Shown here: positions 36,001-47,149 of the stretch, in pieces
Numbering within the stretch: the first letter of the stretch is position 1
Layout of the letters: the number at the start of each line of letters is the position of its first letter
DNA from: Poa pratensis
Lineage: Eukaryota > Streptophyta > Magnoliopsida > Poales > Poaceae
Reading direction: 5' to 3'
Assembly (NCBI GenBank): GCA_947311845.1
Contig: CAMZMU010000055.1
Coordinates: forward strand, 21,384,465-21,448,464
DNA: 64,000 nt
Notes under the pieces: generated by a model
What the model was told of the DNA's origin: nothing
Seen by the model: only the letters and a program-made list of their open reading frames with translations
Database searches by the model: none
Position numbers and translations under genes: made by a program

Positions 36001-37036
36001 CAAGGGCACCATCCTAACACAAACATCTTAAATGGATGCTATTATAAACATTTGGTGAACAGGGCTTCCTTACACTCTGACAAAACTGGGGATCGATATT
36101 TATGTGTACATATAGAAACTGACAACCGGGTTCCGGGAAAACATGGAAAAGACATATCCAAGGCACAACTTTGAAGCCCGTTAGCTTTTTAACCACCAAC
36201 TTTAAAGTTAGCTTTAAAGCCTCTCCATGGAATGGGACGTAATTATGATAAAACCTTTTGGCGATTTGTTTCAGTCCAGAATGTTGCTTAACGGCTGCAG
36301 AGGCTATTCTCCCAGAAACTATGAGAAAATTTATGCTCGTAATTCATCGACGAATGATAGCTGAAAATTTCTGGAATTAACACCCATATATTATTTGCAA
36401 GATCCAGAGTATAATGTTATGTTTTGCTAAAATTATGTTAAATCTCGATAAGTTACCCATGGCACTGAGGTGATATACTTAGGTGAAACATTCTGACTAC
36501 GGACAAATCATAAAAAATTGGAAGACCAACAGCAATTAAAGGAAAAGGTAGCACAACCTAAGGCAAGCATAGTTCACCATTCTAGTAAATAGTAATGCGT
36601 CTGGACAGCAGAGTTAAAGTATTCTAGACAGAAAACATGAATAGAAAATGCCATACTACTCCAAGATGGTCATAAAACAATTAAACAATGATAACCAAGT
36701 ATACTGAATGAATTGCCGCAGCAAACAACAGCCTCTTAAAAGCCGATCGATACACACTTTAATCCACGTTATTCTAAAATTCAGCGATGTTATGCTCGAG
36801 CCAAGCCACGGAGCCGGAGGAAGCGGAACGCTTGCCTGCTTCGGGTCCTCGTCGTTGCTGAGTGGGTCGAAGGAGAGGATGACCTTGGCGACGACGGGGT
36901 TAGGGTTGGGGCCTCCCGCGGCGGAGGCGGCGGCGGTGGCCTCCTGCCAGGCTTGTGAGACGATGGTCGGGCACTTCATGAGCCACACGGAGTGGTCGGC
37001 CCCGGCCGTCTCCAGGTGCTTCGCCTCCTCAGCCAT
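33075..37036 (-). CDS. General transcription factor IIF subunit 2 (TFIIF beta, RAP30-like)
   Basis: TFIIF beta binds RNA polymerase II and helps form the pre-initiation complex in the nucleus. Six exons on the minus strand join in phase: 36836-37036, 35863-35971, 33854-33984, 33691-33762, 33323-33472 and 33075-33194, giving 260 aa, the normal plant length. The N-terminal dimerisation part reads HSVWLMKCPTIVSQAW and VVAKVILSFDPLSNDEDP (residues about 15-65), then NYSLNMFKDFVPMCVFSES and the basic YAKLCRERTRKSMIK (about 125-140). The C-terminal winged helix (about 184-255) reads LFKLFERQPNWSLKHLMQE and DLCVYNKRGPNQGTHELK. ATG 37036 precedes the conserved start. Introns 2-5 are GT-AG; intron 1 uses a GC donor (AG|GCAAGC). 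No stop or frameshift is seen. Intron 3 holds a hAT MITE. Confidence 0.93.
34925..35506. mobile_element. hAT-type MITE in intron 3 of the TFIIF beta gene
   Basis: The termini are CACTGGCGGAGCG at 34925 and the reverse complement of CAGTGGCGGAGCG at 35506. It is flanked by GTGGTTAC on both sides (34917-34924 and 35507-35514), a perfect 8-bp TSD typical of hAT elements. It is 582 bp long with no transposase. It sits in an intron and leaves the exons intact. Confidence 0.85.
36835..36836 (-). other. Non-canonical GC splice donor of TFIIF beta intron 1
   Basis: Exon 1 ends at 36836 in ...CCGAAGCAG and the intron begins GCAAGC. The next exon starts at 35971 after a normal CTAACAG acceptor, and both sides are phase 0. 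AG|GCAAG matches the consensus of known GC-AG introns. The only nearby alternative is a weak GT six bases further on (AGC|GTTCCG), which would add two residues. Confidence 0.7.
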
Positions 37037-37291
37037 GTCCGCGGATCGGTGGTGCTCTGGTGAGAGGTTACTCTCGGCGTCGAAGGAGGGTTGCACCGCT
37101 CGCCGGCTTGTGTACCGGGAATCGAGGTGCTTCCTGTTTTACCTCGAGGCGGTTTCTTGAGGAGAAGAGGCGGTGGATCCTAACAGAGGACCCATCGGAT
37201 CGGCGTTAATTACTCGGAGACGGCCTCAAGGGTTTCTTGATTGGGCCGTATGTGGGTGCACGTAACAGGTTGGTTTTAGGAACGCTCTGTG
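37037..37291. promoter_or_regulatory. Divergent intergenic region between TFIIF beta and the DUF1618 gene
   Basis: Only 255 bp separate the two start codons, so both 5' UTRs and promoters must share or overlap this interval. It is GC-rich and I could not identify a clear TATA box on either side. Confidence 0.55.
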
Positions 37292-39722
37292 ATGTCCCCC
37301 AGATTCGAAACCTTCCGCGCCTCCTTGCGTCTTCCTCCCGGTGCACTCCCGGTCGCCGACTTCCGCTGCTCTGGCCTTCCCGGCTGGGTTATCCTCAACT
37401 CGCGGGCCTACATGGTCAATGTCCATAACGAGACCACCGCCAGAACCACCACGCTCGACGGCCTCCACATCCAGGTGTCCTTCCTGATCGCCGCCCCGCC
37501 GCGCATCTCGTACTGCTGTATCTGCTGCACCAACAGCAAAGAAAACCCCTTCGCCTGCGAGCCTACGATCCTTACCTCGGTGGAAGATCTCGCCCTCATC
37601 GAAGTTGCTTTCACCACCACCGGCACCCAGGAGTGGTTCGTCTACGAAGCCAGGGGCGGCTACCCATCGCTTCACCTTCTCCGGGATCTCCGTCTGTACT
37701 CTCAAAAGAACTATATGGGGCGTGCCCATGGTCTCATGTCCCAAGACGAAGGCTGCCAATTCCTTGTGGCCTCTACAAGCTACATGGGTGGGCAATACAG
37801 TCTCCACATCTTCCGTTCCCTGCAGTCTGACTGGTCCAAGAAGCCGCTACAGGTGGATTACGGGCTAACCAAGAAAGCGAGGCGTTTCGATCCCACCTAC
37901 GTGATCGCTCTCGGAGATGGACTGCTAGGCTGGGTTGATCTCTGGCAGGGAATTCTGGTCTGCGACGTGCTCGGCGCCCTGGCCAACGACGACACGCCCG
38001 CCGCGGCGCGTTTCATCCCGATGCCGATGCCGCTGCCCAGCAACCAAGAACGGTACCGCCAGCATGGTCTTCCGCGGCCGATTCGCGACGTCACCTTCAG
38101 TCATGGCCAGATCAAATGCGTTGAGCTGGAGGAATTGGTCAGACTCATACCCAAAGCTGCACCACCAGCTGTGGACGATCCCTGGGACACGTTGCTGCTG
38201 TACGATTCAGAATCACGCATGGTTCCACGCCAGGAGGAGGAGGAGGACGATGAATACGAGGTTCTTGGTTGGCGGCTCGTCAATTGGTATAGGGAATTGA
38301 CTTGGGACTATTGGCATAGGGGAAGCACATGGTTCATTCCGATGACCTTGGACCTGTCTCCTTGCCTCGGCTAGGAGGTGGCCTGCCATGGGCTGTGAGG
38401 TTATCACTCAAGGACCTGCAGACGTGTTATCCCACTTTGCGTGGCGACGATGTTGTTTACCTCGTGTCTGTGCTGGATAACTGCGACCAAACTGCATGGA
38501 TTGTCGCTGTTGACACCAAGAGCAAGTCACTGTCAAAGCCTATGTCATTTTCTGCAGATAGAGCTTTTCTGTTGGATCCAACCCACATTCCATGTGCACT
38601 GACAAAATATATTGACGCTAAAAATCAGGTAAGTATATATACTGCCACTCGTTTATCATATGACACTCTTCAGAAGTACCTTTTTTTAATATCTATGTCC
38701 ATTTGTTTCAGTACATGTGGTTCTTGCACATTTCATTTCATTTATAAGCCTAGATTTCTCTTTAGATTACCTAAATTGTGGCCCATGTTAGATAAGTCAC
38801 AACTGGTGCGGCAGCACACACCGTTGTGTGGTATAGATAATCTGTACCCATTGGCCCGCTTTCTTCGCTCCCGGCTGTCAGCAGTTGTTAATACTTAATT
38901 CATGATTGGCCCTTTTTTTGGCTTCTATAAATTGCTTCAGATGTAGTTAGTTATAATTAATCATGTGCTACTCTATACCCATGTTTTCAGTTGGTATTAT
39001 GATTTATCGAGAAAAAGTTCTAGTGCTACTGCATCTTGTGGTGCTACTGCTCCGCCAAAATTTGAAAAGAATGTGTAGATAGACTGCAACATAATATAGC
39101 ATGGCGTGACAATCAATTTCAGATAGAATATATATCAGAAAAAGAAAAACAGAAAATCTGCCTTGAATAGTGGCTTCACATTTTTCTCTCTCTTTAGGCG
39201 ACTATTTACTGTGAAAATAGTAAATAATGATCTGAACTTTCAGGACATCTTGTTGCAATGCTACCGAGCTATTATTTTCTGTGACAAACTGACAACAGTA
39301 ATTAATGATATGAAATATTAGGACATATCGTTTAAAAAAATATTAGGACATATTGTTGCAATGTTACGAACATTATTTGGATTTTAAAATAATATAAATG
39401 TTTGGTCTGGTACCATGCATTGGTAGCACGATACCTCCGCAAGGTGTGGTAGAGCATTAGAACCTTCTCTCCAATCGATCAGATGGTGGATGTTTCTACT
39501 AATATGGGCCTGAATTGATATTGGCAGTTGATAATGAAATCATATTTGTTATACCTATAGTGAGTAGTGGGTCTCATGAATCTAATGGTTTTCTGCTCTC
39601 TCTGTATATTATATGACCCCCCCACAAAACTGCAATGGGTTCAGTAAGAAGCGGCATGCAGCGACTTCCATAGATGACCGAAGTGCAGTAACCTTTTACT
39701 GTAGCTTCTCCAGCCTTTATCA
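37292..39722 (+). pseudogene. DUF1618-family gene, frameshifted
   Basis: From ATG 37292 a 360-codon frame reads like the grass-expanded DUF1618 family: F-box-like proteins without the F-box, of unknown biochemical role. The N-terminal part has WVILNSRAYMVNVHNET. The DUF1618 core near residues 205-290 has VIALGDGLLGWVDLWQGILV and DVLGALANDD, followed by RPIRDVTFSHGQIKCVELEE. The frame stops at 38374, but homologous-looking sequence continues in the +1-shifted frame from about 38330 (GGLPWAVRLSLKDLQTCYPT, VYLVSVLDNCDQTAWIVAVD) to a strong donor CAG|GTAAGT at 38628. A single indel near 38320-38332 therefore breaks the gene, unless it is a sequence error. A truncated 360-aa protein keeping the core remains possible. 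The downstream part is poorly preserved. Confidence 0.75.
39640..39722 (+). pseudogene. Probable downstream exon of the DUF1618 gene
   Basis: One frame reads GFSKKRHAATSIDDRSAVTF then YCSFSSLYQ and stops at a donor-like CAG|GTAATA at 39722, a pattern I associate with the second exon of DUF1618 genes. The only acceptor-like AG just upstream (TTCAG at about 39642) would give a phase that does not fit the phase-0 end of exon 1, which supports decay of the gene. Confidence 0.45.
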
Positions 39723-39836
39723 GGTAATAAAGAGTAGCATCCCTTTTTTTTTAGAATACATTCCTTAGTTTTGGACTTTAGTACTCGGACATCTGTCCTG
39801 TAAACAGTTCTCTCATGAACATGATATTCTTATTAA

Positions 39837-40166
39837 CTAGAAAGATACCCCGCGTGTTGCGGCGGGAATATTTTTTTAAAAAAAGTGTAAATAAGGAATT
39901 CAATTGATTACAATTGTCGAATGACTAAATTTAATGGACGTGATTTTTTATTCGACGATAAAAAGCTGGTGACGTGGCAAATTGTAAGGATGAATAGTAG
40001 ATGGCGTGGATAAGTTGCATGCAAAAAATAATGTCATTAATGAATTTTAGTGGGATGACATGGACAATTGATTGGCAAAAATAGTGGGTGATGTGGATAC
40101 CTTGCATGTTGAGATAGACACATTAAATGATTTCTTAGTGGAGTTTTGTTTTATAAGAAGTATAGA
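39837..40166 (-). mobile_element. Short non-autonomous Helitron (330 bp)
   Basis: On the minus strand it begins TCTATACTTC (TC start) and ends with a GC-rich hairpin (CCCGCCGCAACACGCGGGG) followed by TATCTTTCTAG, the CTRR end. It is inserted between host A and T with no duplication, as expected of Helitrons. A related copy with the same end lies at 59019. Confidence 0.75.
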
Positions 40167-40337
40167 TTGGTGCAGCAGCGATGATGCGAGTCAGCTATAC
40201 AGTATGCTGCCCTTCTCTAAACTCTGGACATGCATGGTTGTGTTTTGTGCTCTACGGTTGTGTCTAACATTGTTTGGCTGCTCAGTATACAATGTTGTGC
40301 AGTTGCGTTTGATTGAGATTTTTTTCTTGGAGAAATT
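40167..40337. other. Spacer between Helitron and Gypsy element 2, no gene seen
   Basis: It holds short open frames only. It was originally continuous with 51957 onward before the Gypsy insertion, because the TSD AAATT occurs on both sides. Confidence 0.5.
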
Positions 40338-43300
40338 TGTGGCACCCCGATCCAGATGATCGAGCTACCCCATATATCAGTCCCAGAAACACTAGATACA
40401 TGACAACTTGAAAAACAAAGACATAACCAAATATATTTAAGGCTCCGAGTTCGGACGGTTACAACATTACAACACGGGGTGAGACTCCAGCGATCGCGCA
40501 ACAGGCGTACACAATAGTATGTACATTATTTTTCTAACATCGAGCCTCTATCAGAGATCGCAGCGGGGTACGTAGGTAGTAGCGTGGCAACGTCGGCCTT
40601 ATTCCACGGGGTTCTGCCTGGGACACTGATTCCTAGTTCTCGTACAGCGGGTACTCGGCGACGGGTGCAGCGGGGTCTGGCCACATGAAAAGCCAGGTAA
40701 GTACTTGAAGTACTCTCAAGACATTAGCGCAAAATCAAACAAGGCCTATCTATATGGCATGGCATAAGTTCAGAAAGTAGCATGGCATGAGCTCGGGTAT
40801 TTAAGTGCGAGTCCAAGCTTAACGGTTGGACTTAACTTACCTACTTACCTTAGTATGGGCGTTTAGTGTTATCAAGTGAGATTACGTTCTCACTCAACAA
40901 CTCGTGATCACAACTAGGCTTCCAAGCCTCTAGCCAACTCTGGCTTATTTCTCAATTCTCAAGTCCTTAGCCAACTCTGGCTAGACTCTCAAATTCCACG
41001 TGATCGTTGGGTTTCACATTAATTATTTCTCCAAGTTCGACTGGACTGACTCATAGCGTGACTTGACCCAAACATTGTCCCATAACTTAGGGACAAGGCT
41101 AGATTCTAGTTTTACACTCTCGAGAGGCTGCAACTTTTATCCACACGATGAAGTCTAGCTTGTACCACCGGTACCGAAGTACTAGAACCGATCACGGCGA
41201 CAGTACAAACCCACACTTAAACAACCGTTTATTCTACCCGGACACTCCCTGTGTAGCCACCGACATGTCCAAGGGACCAAGTCTTATGACGAAGTGAATC
41301 CGGCACGCCCCCAACAGATGAGCGACGCCTAGCTCCGGAACCTTCGCAAGACTAGCCCCGACCACAAAGGTAACCGACTAGACTTGACACAATCTAGTCG
41401 AGGGAGGTGGTTATCTTCTTAGTCCAATTTTAATTTCAGTCTCCAACATGATCCAAGCAACACATGATCACATAATAATTTCAGCAGTAAATAAATCATA
41501 TCCACCTCCATGTATCAATGTCCAAACATAGCAAAAGAAAATGGCGTCAACCGGATGACTGTGGCGGAGCTACCTCCGACCAGCGCCTTCTCGTTCGACA
41601 AGAAAAAGAAACGTCAACCGGATGACTATGGCGGAGCTACCTCCGACCAGCGCCATCTTGTTTGATAAAAAGAAAGGGGTGCTGCACAACATGTTAGAGA
41701 TCAACAGATATATAGATGCGACAATATTTAATGCAGCATGACATGTGAGATGCAACAGCAACCAATTTAATCAATCAAGAAATTTTCTAAGGTTCGACCG
41801 AGCTTGAGATCGGGTTAACGGCTTGCCTTCAGCAGTGGGATAGGGTTCGGGAACAACTTCCACTTCGTCGGAGAGGGTTAAATCTATTACAGGAATAAAA
41901 TATGCATAAAAACCCCCTCCTAGGTCATCGAATAAATGCCCAAACAATAAATTCCAAATAAATCCATTCTGGTTCCATTGGAAAGACAATTTTAAAACAA
42001 AGCCAGCAAAATTAGTCTCATATTTTTCTGACCATTTTTTAGGGAGAAAAAGCCCTCCAAAGCTTGGTTTATTTTCTGCCTTTTTCAAAAAGAAAAAAGA
42101 AAACAGAAAGCGGTTCAGATAATGTTTAAAACGCCGACACGCGGGTCCCACATGTCAGTGACCCCGGTTCAAACGAACCGTTACGTCACGGGGAAAACAG
42201 AGGGAGGTGGCGCTCTCGACGCCGACGGAACTCCGGCGAGGTTTTGCGGCCAGGGGAGGCTAGCTAGAGGGGATGGAAGGGTTCGGGAGGCTCACCATGC
42301 ACAGGGTGTCACGGCGGTGAGGATTTAGACGGCGGGGAGGTCTCAGGCGGAGGACTCTCTCTCTACCACGGCTCCGGCGTCGGGTCGTGGATGATTCCGA
42401 TGATACCGAGCACGGCTTACCGCGGCGAGCACGGCACTGGCATCGCCATGACCTAGGGAGGCTACGGGCTGGTTTAATCGACGAACGGAGCCCTTCAGGC
42501 GAAGAATTTGTCCACGGCCGTGATGGCTAGGGCAAACTCGCCGCCGGAGTTGCGGTGCTCATCGAGCTACGATTGGAGCAGGGGAGGGTCGTGGGGAGGC
42601 TAGGAGGTGGATGCGGTGCTCTGGAGGTCGAGGGGAGGGCTTCTTATAGCTCTCCCGCGCGGAGGCCGCCATCAATGGCACGGCGAGGTGTCGCCCGCAG
42701 CGTGGGAGCTGTGCACGTGGCGCGTCGTGAAACCAGTGGCACAGGAAAGCATGCGGGCGCAGGGGGAGGGAGTGGATAGGCACGGCGTTGCCGGAGTGGC
42801 TGACGGGCGGGCCCGCGGCGCTGTACTGGACGGTGCGTCGCGTAGCGCCTCTGGCGTATGCGGCGGCGGCCGTGCAGCGCTCCTCCACTGACGCGTGGGT
42901 GCAGGGAGGTGGGGAGAGTGAAGAGGAACTCACTGGGCACGGTGTGGAGGGTGGGAAGCAGAACGGCGATGACCACAAGGTGGCGGCGCCGCCTTGCACG
43001 GCCGTGCCCGTGGTGATCATGGTTTGGGGCATGCCAGAAGCGGCATCACCAAGTTTCTCTCAGCTCAGAGCTCCAATTGAGATGAGGTTTTCATCGTTGT
43101 GCGCCAAATGGGAAGCCCTACAACTTTGCTGACTAGTGTTTTTGCAAAATCGAAAGTTGGTGCGACTAGAATTTTGGAAAAACTATACTGGTCAAAAAGG
43201 AAACATTTGTTTTGAGGAAGCAAAACATTTTTGGTTTGGCCAACCTTTTGCTCTGGGATGTAGAGACTCCTTGAGCTTGCATCTAGGTACTTGCCTCCCA

Positions 43301-43739
43301 TTACAAAAATCATTTGACTAGTTTTTTGAAAACATTTGAGTTAAAGGGCAGAAACTTGAATAGGGAAAAATATCCAATATTCTCTTAACAAGGTATCAAT
43401 TATTTTTTGCATAAATAGGCTACATATTGCCTAGGGATCATTCCTTGAATTTTGGAGAATTTTTTAGAAGATATTTAATACATTTCCTTTGTAAAGCTCC
43501 AATAAAAGGATTTTGGGTATATAAGATAAAAGAAAATATTAAGAAAAGATTTTTGGGTAAAAGATCAAGTAACAAGTGTACCAAGTGGGAGAGAATCCAA
43601 AACATAAGATCCCAAGCTTGGACCAGAATTTGTAAAAGATTGCAAATTGAAAGATCGTTAAACCGAGGAAAAATTAAATCCAAAGTCGATGGCAATATTT
43701 TTAAAGAAATTTTGAAGAGACAAATTTCAGGATGTTACA
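40338..43739 (-). repeat. Gypsy element 2, 3' LTR (3402 bp)
   Basis: On the plus strand it starts TGTGGCACCCCGATCC and ends AGGATGTTACA. Compared with the other LTR it lacks a 106-bp segment near 41380 and carries a short extra segment near 42410-42432. GC-rich open frames at about 42550-43130 recur in the other LTR and look like chance. Confidence 0.9.
41545..41685. repeat. Tandem duplication inside the Gypsy 2 LTR
   Basis: GTCAACCGGATGACT, TGGCGGAGCTACCTCCGACC and AGCGCC occur twice in tandem (units near 41545 and 41612). The same double unit is present in the other LTR at about 49778-49910, so it predates this insertion. Confidence 0.8.
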
Positions 43740-43755
43740 GACCTTCCCCCCTTAA
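43740..43755 (-). promoter_or_regulatory. Polypurine tract of Gypsy element 2
   Basis: On the minus strand TTAAGGGGGGAAGGTC directly abuts the 3' LTR start TGTAACATCC. Confidence 0.8.
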
Positions 43756-45113
43756 GATGAATCTCGTCCTCGAAATTCCTGTTGCTCGCTGAACAGATAC
43801 GGATACTCGGTCCTTAGCAAATCCTCTCGTTCCCATGTAGCTTCATCCTCAGTGTGTTTATCCCATTGCACCTTGTAGAACTTTGTGACCTTGTTGCGGG
43901 TGCGGCGTTCTGACTCATCCAAAATGCTGGTGGGGTGTTCCTCGTAGGTCAGTTCGCTGCTCAATCCCAATTCCCTAAAGTTGGCCTGTTTTGTTGGGGG
44001 TGAGATGCACTTCCTTAGCTGGGACACATGGAAAACGTCGTGCACTCCAGTCAACTCCTCGGTAGTTCCAGCTGGTAGGCTACTGACCCTTTTCTTGCCA
44101 AGATCTTGAAGGGTCCAATAAATCTCGGGGCCAGCTTTCCTTTCATGTGGAATCTTTTCAGGCCCTAGAGGGGTTACCCGAAGATAGACGTGGTCGTTCT
44201 CTTCGAAGTGGATCTGACGGTGTCGTCGGTCGTAATAACTCTTCTGGCGGGACTGAGCTGCCTTGAGCCGGTCACAAATTAGATGTACTTGCTTCTCGGC
44301 TTCTAACAAAACATCGGGCCCAAAGATCTTGCTATCTCCGGCTTCAGACCAGTTGAGTGGGGTCCGACACTTTCTCCCATACAGTGCTTCGAATGGTGAC
44401 ATTTTCAGGCTGCCTTGGTAGCTGTTGTTGTATAAGAACTCTGCATAGGGTAAACTACTTCCCAACCTGCTCCATAGGCGAGCACACACGAGCGGAGCAT
44501 GTCTTCTAATATTTGATTGACTCGCTCTGTTTGGCCGTCCATCTGTGGGTGATATGCTGTGTTGAATGATAGTTTTGTCCCCATGGCCTGATGCAGGCTC
44601 GTCCAAAATTTGGAGGTAAATTGTGTACCTCTATCTGACACAATGGTCTTCGGAAATCCATGGAGTTTGACAATCCTGTTCACATAGAGTTGTGCTAGCT
44701 GGTCCGAACGGTACGTTGTCTTGACGGGATAAAGTGAGACACCTTCGACAAACGGTCGACAATGACCCAGATAGAATCATTTCCTCGGCTGGACTTGGGA
44801 AGTCCGACAATGAAATCCATACTTATGTTGTCCCATTTCCACTCGGGTACCTTAAGGGTTGGAGGAATCCTACGGGTTTTTGGTGCTCGGCTTTCACTAG
44901 GTTGCACACGTTGCAGCATGCGACATAGTAGGCGATCTCCTTCTTCATACCGGCCCACCAGAATATTTGTTTCAAATCTTGGTACATCTTGGTACTTCCC
45001 GGGTGAATAGAATAGGCAGACTCATGGGCTTCCCTGAGGATTTGCTGTTTTAGCGCGGCCTTGTCGGGTACACAAAGGCGGTTACCGTAGCGGAGCACTC
45101 CTTGACTGTCCAA
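43752..45113 (-). pseudogene. Gypsy element 2 integrase and chromodomain-like tail
   Basis: The integrase zinc-binding part reads [19 protein letters not shown] and [11 protein letters not shown] (about 44870-45020). The catalytic residues appear as D in SMDFIVG, D in IVSDRGTQF and E in DGQTERVNQILED (about 44500-44850). After frame changes near 44690 and 44600, the C-terminal half is readable to the end of the element: VHDVFHVSQLRKC, YEEHPTSILDESERRTRN, then FYKVQWDKHTEDEATWERED, a chromodomain-like end ending at a stop at 43752. Confidence 0.85.
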
Positions 45114-45259
45114 GGAAAATTCCTTGGCCTTACCCAGTGGTATTTTGGTCTTGATTCCTTTTAAGCCGGGGTCGTTGGCCTACTCGGTTTTTATCTCTTC
45201 CTCCAGGTTTGGTTTCACCTCCAAGGTGCTCAAATAGGCCTTACTTCCCACGCATAAGT

Positions 45260-46500
45260 TTAGCTTTGCGAACTCTTCTCTAAACTTGGCCGCATCTTTG
45301 GGGGCTTCCTGCTTAGGGCATCTGCTACCACGTTGGCCTTTCCTGGATGATAATGAATTCCAAGGTCGTAGTCCTTGATTACCTCTAGCCACCTTCTTTG
45401 CCTCAGATTGAGGTCAGGCTGGGTGAAGATGTACTTCAAGCTTTTGTGATCCGTGTAGATCTCGCATCTTCGACCAATAAGGTGATGTCGCCAAGTTTTC
45501 AGGGCGAGTATGATGGCGGCCAATTCCAAGTCGTGGTGGGGTAATTGAGTTCGTGGGTCTTGAGTTGCCTTGATACATATGCGATGACCTTCCCTTCTTG
45601 CATGAGTACGGCCCCTAGTCCATTTCTACATGCATCACAGTATACGGTAAAATCTTTGGCGTCATCAGGCAACACTAGTATTGGGGCTGTGGTTAACCGG
45701 GTCTTCAACTCGTTGAAGCTTTCTTCACACTCGTCTGTCCAGGCATACTTGCGATTTTTCTTTAACAAATCCGTCATGGGTTTGGCTATCTTGGAAAAGT
45801 TTTCAATGAATCTTCGGTAGTAACCAGCCAATCCTAGGAAGCTTCTGATTTCTGACACATTGGTGGGTGTTTTCCAGTTCAGCACATCGAGATTTGTTGG
45901 GGTTTACGGCCACACCGGCTCCAGACAATACATGTCCTAGGAACTCCACTTCTTTAACCAGAACTGGCATTTGCTGTACTTGGCATAAAGTTGTTGCTCC
46001 CGTAGTCTTCCGAGAACCAACCTGAGGTGTTCGGCGTGCTCCTCCTCATTTTTGGAGTAGATGAGGATGTCGTCGATGAACACCACAACAAACTTGTCGA
46101 GATATTCCATGAATACCTTGTTCATCATGCCCATGAAGTAGGCAGGGCATTTGTTAGGCCAAAGGACATAACAGTACACTCATACAGTCCATATCTGGTG
46201 GTAAAGCGGTCTTGGGAATATCACTTTCTCGAATCTTTAGCTGATAGTACCCGTGCGGAGATCAATCTTGGAGAACACTCGGGCACCACGGAGTTGGTCA
46301 AAGAGATCATTGATCCTTGGGAGTGGGTACTTGTTCTTGATGGTGACATCATTGAGAGCACGATAGTCAATGCATAGCAGAGTGTACCATCGCTCTTCTT
46401 TGCAAATAGAACTGGTGATCCCCAAGGTGAAATGTCGGGCGAATGAACTTCTTCTGAATTAGTTCATCAAGCTGTTTCTTCAATTCCACTAGCTCGGGAC
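45260..46500 (-). pseudogene. Gypsy element 2 reverse transcriptase and RNase H
   Basis: RT is recognisable from [19 protein letters not shown] and [12 protein letters not shown] (about 46240-46400) and from [19 protein letters not shown] with the catalytic FIDD near 46065-46080. [16 protein letters not shown] and [20 protein letters not shown] follow. RNase H reads [19 protein letters not shown] near 45640, then [20 protein letters not shown] and VVADALSRK. Frames change near 46180-46240, 45890-45940 and 45520. Confidence 0.85.
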
Positions 46501-46503
46501 TTG

Positions 46504-47140
46504 TCATACGGTAATGTTTCTTGAATATTGGGTTTGTTCCGGTACAACTTCAATGGCAAATTCAATATCACGGTCAGGGGGCATTCCGGGTAGTTCATCT
46601 GGGAACACATCTGGATATTCACTGACCACATACACTTCCCCTATCTCCGGGGCTTGGACAAGAAACATCTTTGCATTTATCTGGTGGGGTTTATTTGGCA
46701 AGTAGGTGGTACGTATGCCTTCCGGGTTGGTGAGAGTAACTGCTCTAGTTGCACAGTCAATCTGGGCTGCATGCTGGACCAACCAATCCATACCCAGGAT
46801 GGCGTCGAGGCCGGGCACATTGAGAGTGTTGAGCTGAGCTGGGAATTTCACTTGGTTGATGCTGACTGTCAGGTCTTGACAAATGGTGTTTGTTTTCATC
46901 TCAGAGGCAGGGGTTTGTATCACCAAAAGATGGCCCAAAGGGGAAACGGGAAAACGGTGTTTGGCAACAAAATCCTTCGAGATGAAAGAATGGGAAGCTC
47001 CAGAATCGAATAAAATCAGCGCGGGTTTAGTGTTGATAGTACACGTACCAAGCACTACATCTGAAGCTTCATATGCTTCCTCTGCAGACATGTGGTGGAC
47101 ACGGGCAACTTGAGGTGGCTTGATTGCACCAGCAGGGTGG
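46504..47140 (-). pseudogene. Gypsy element 2 aspartic protease
   Basis: Same open frame as the gag zinc knuckle. MSAEEAYEASDVVLGTCTIN is followed by LILFDSGASHSFISKDF near 46985-47020, where DSGA is the catalytic motif. LDAILGMDWLVQH follows near 46790. This part is unbroken over about 250 codons and leads into [19 protein letters not shown], the linker to RT. Confidence 0.85.
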
Positions 47141-47149
47141 TTGTTGTTG

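Noticed and set aside
42555..43132. Arg/Ala/Gly-rich open frames in the Gypsy 2 LTR (also 50770-51250)
   Set aside because: Present in both LTRs, open on both strands, no domain recognised.
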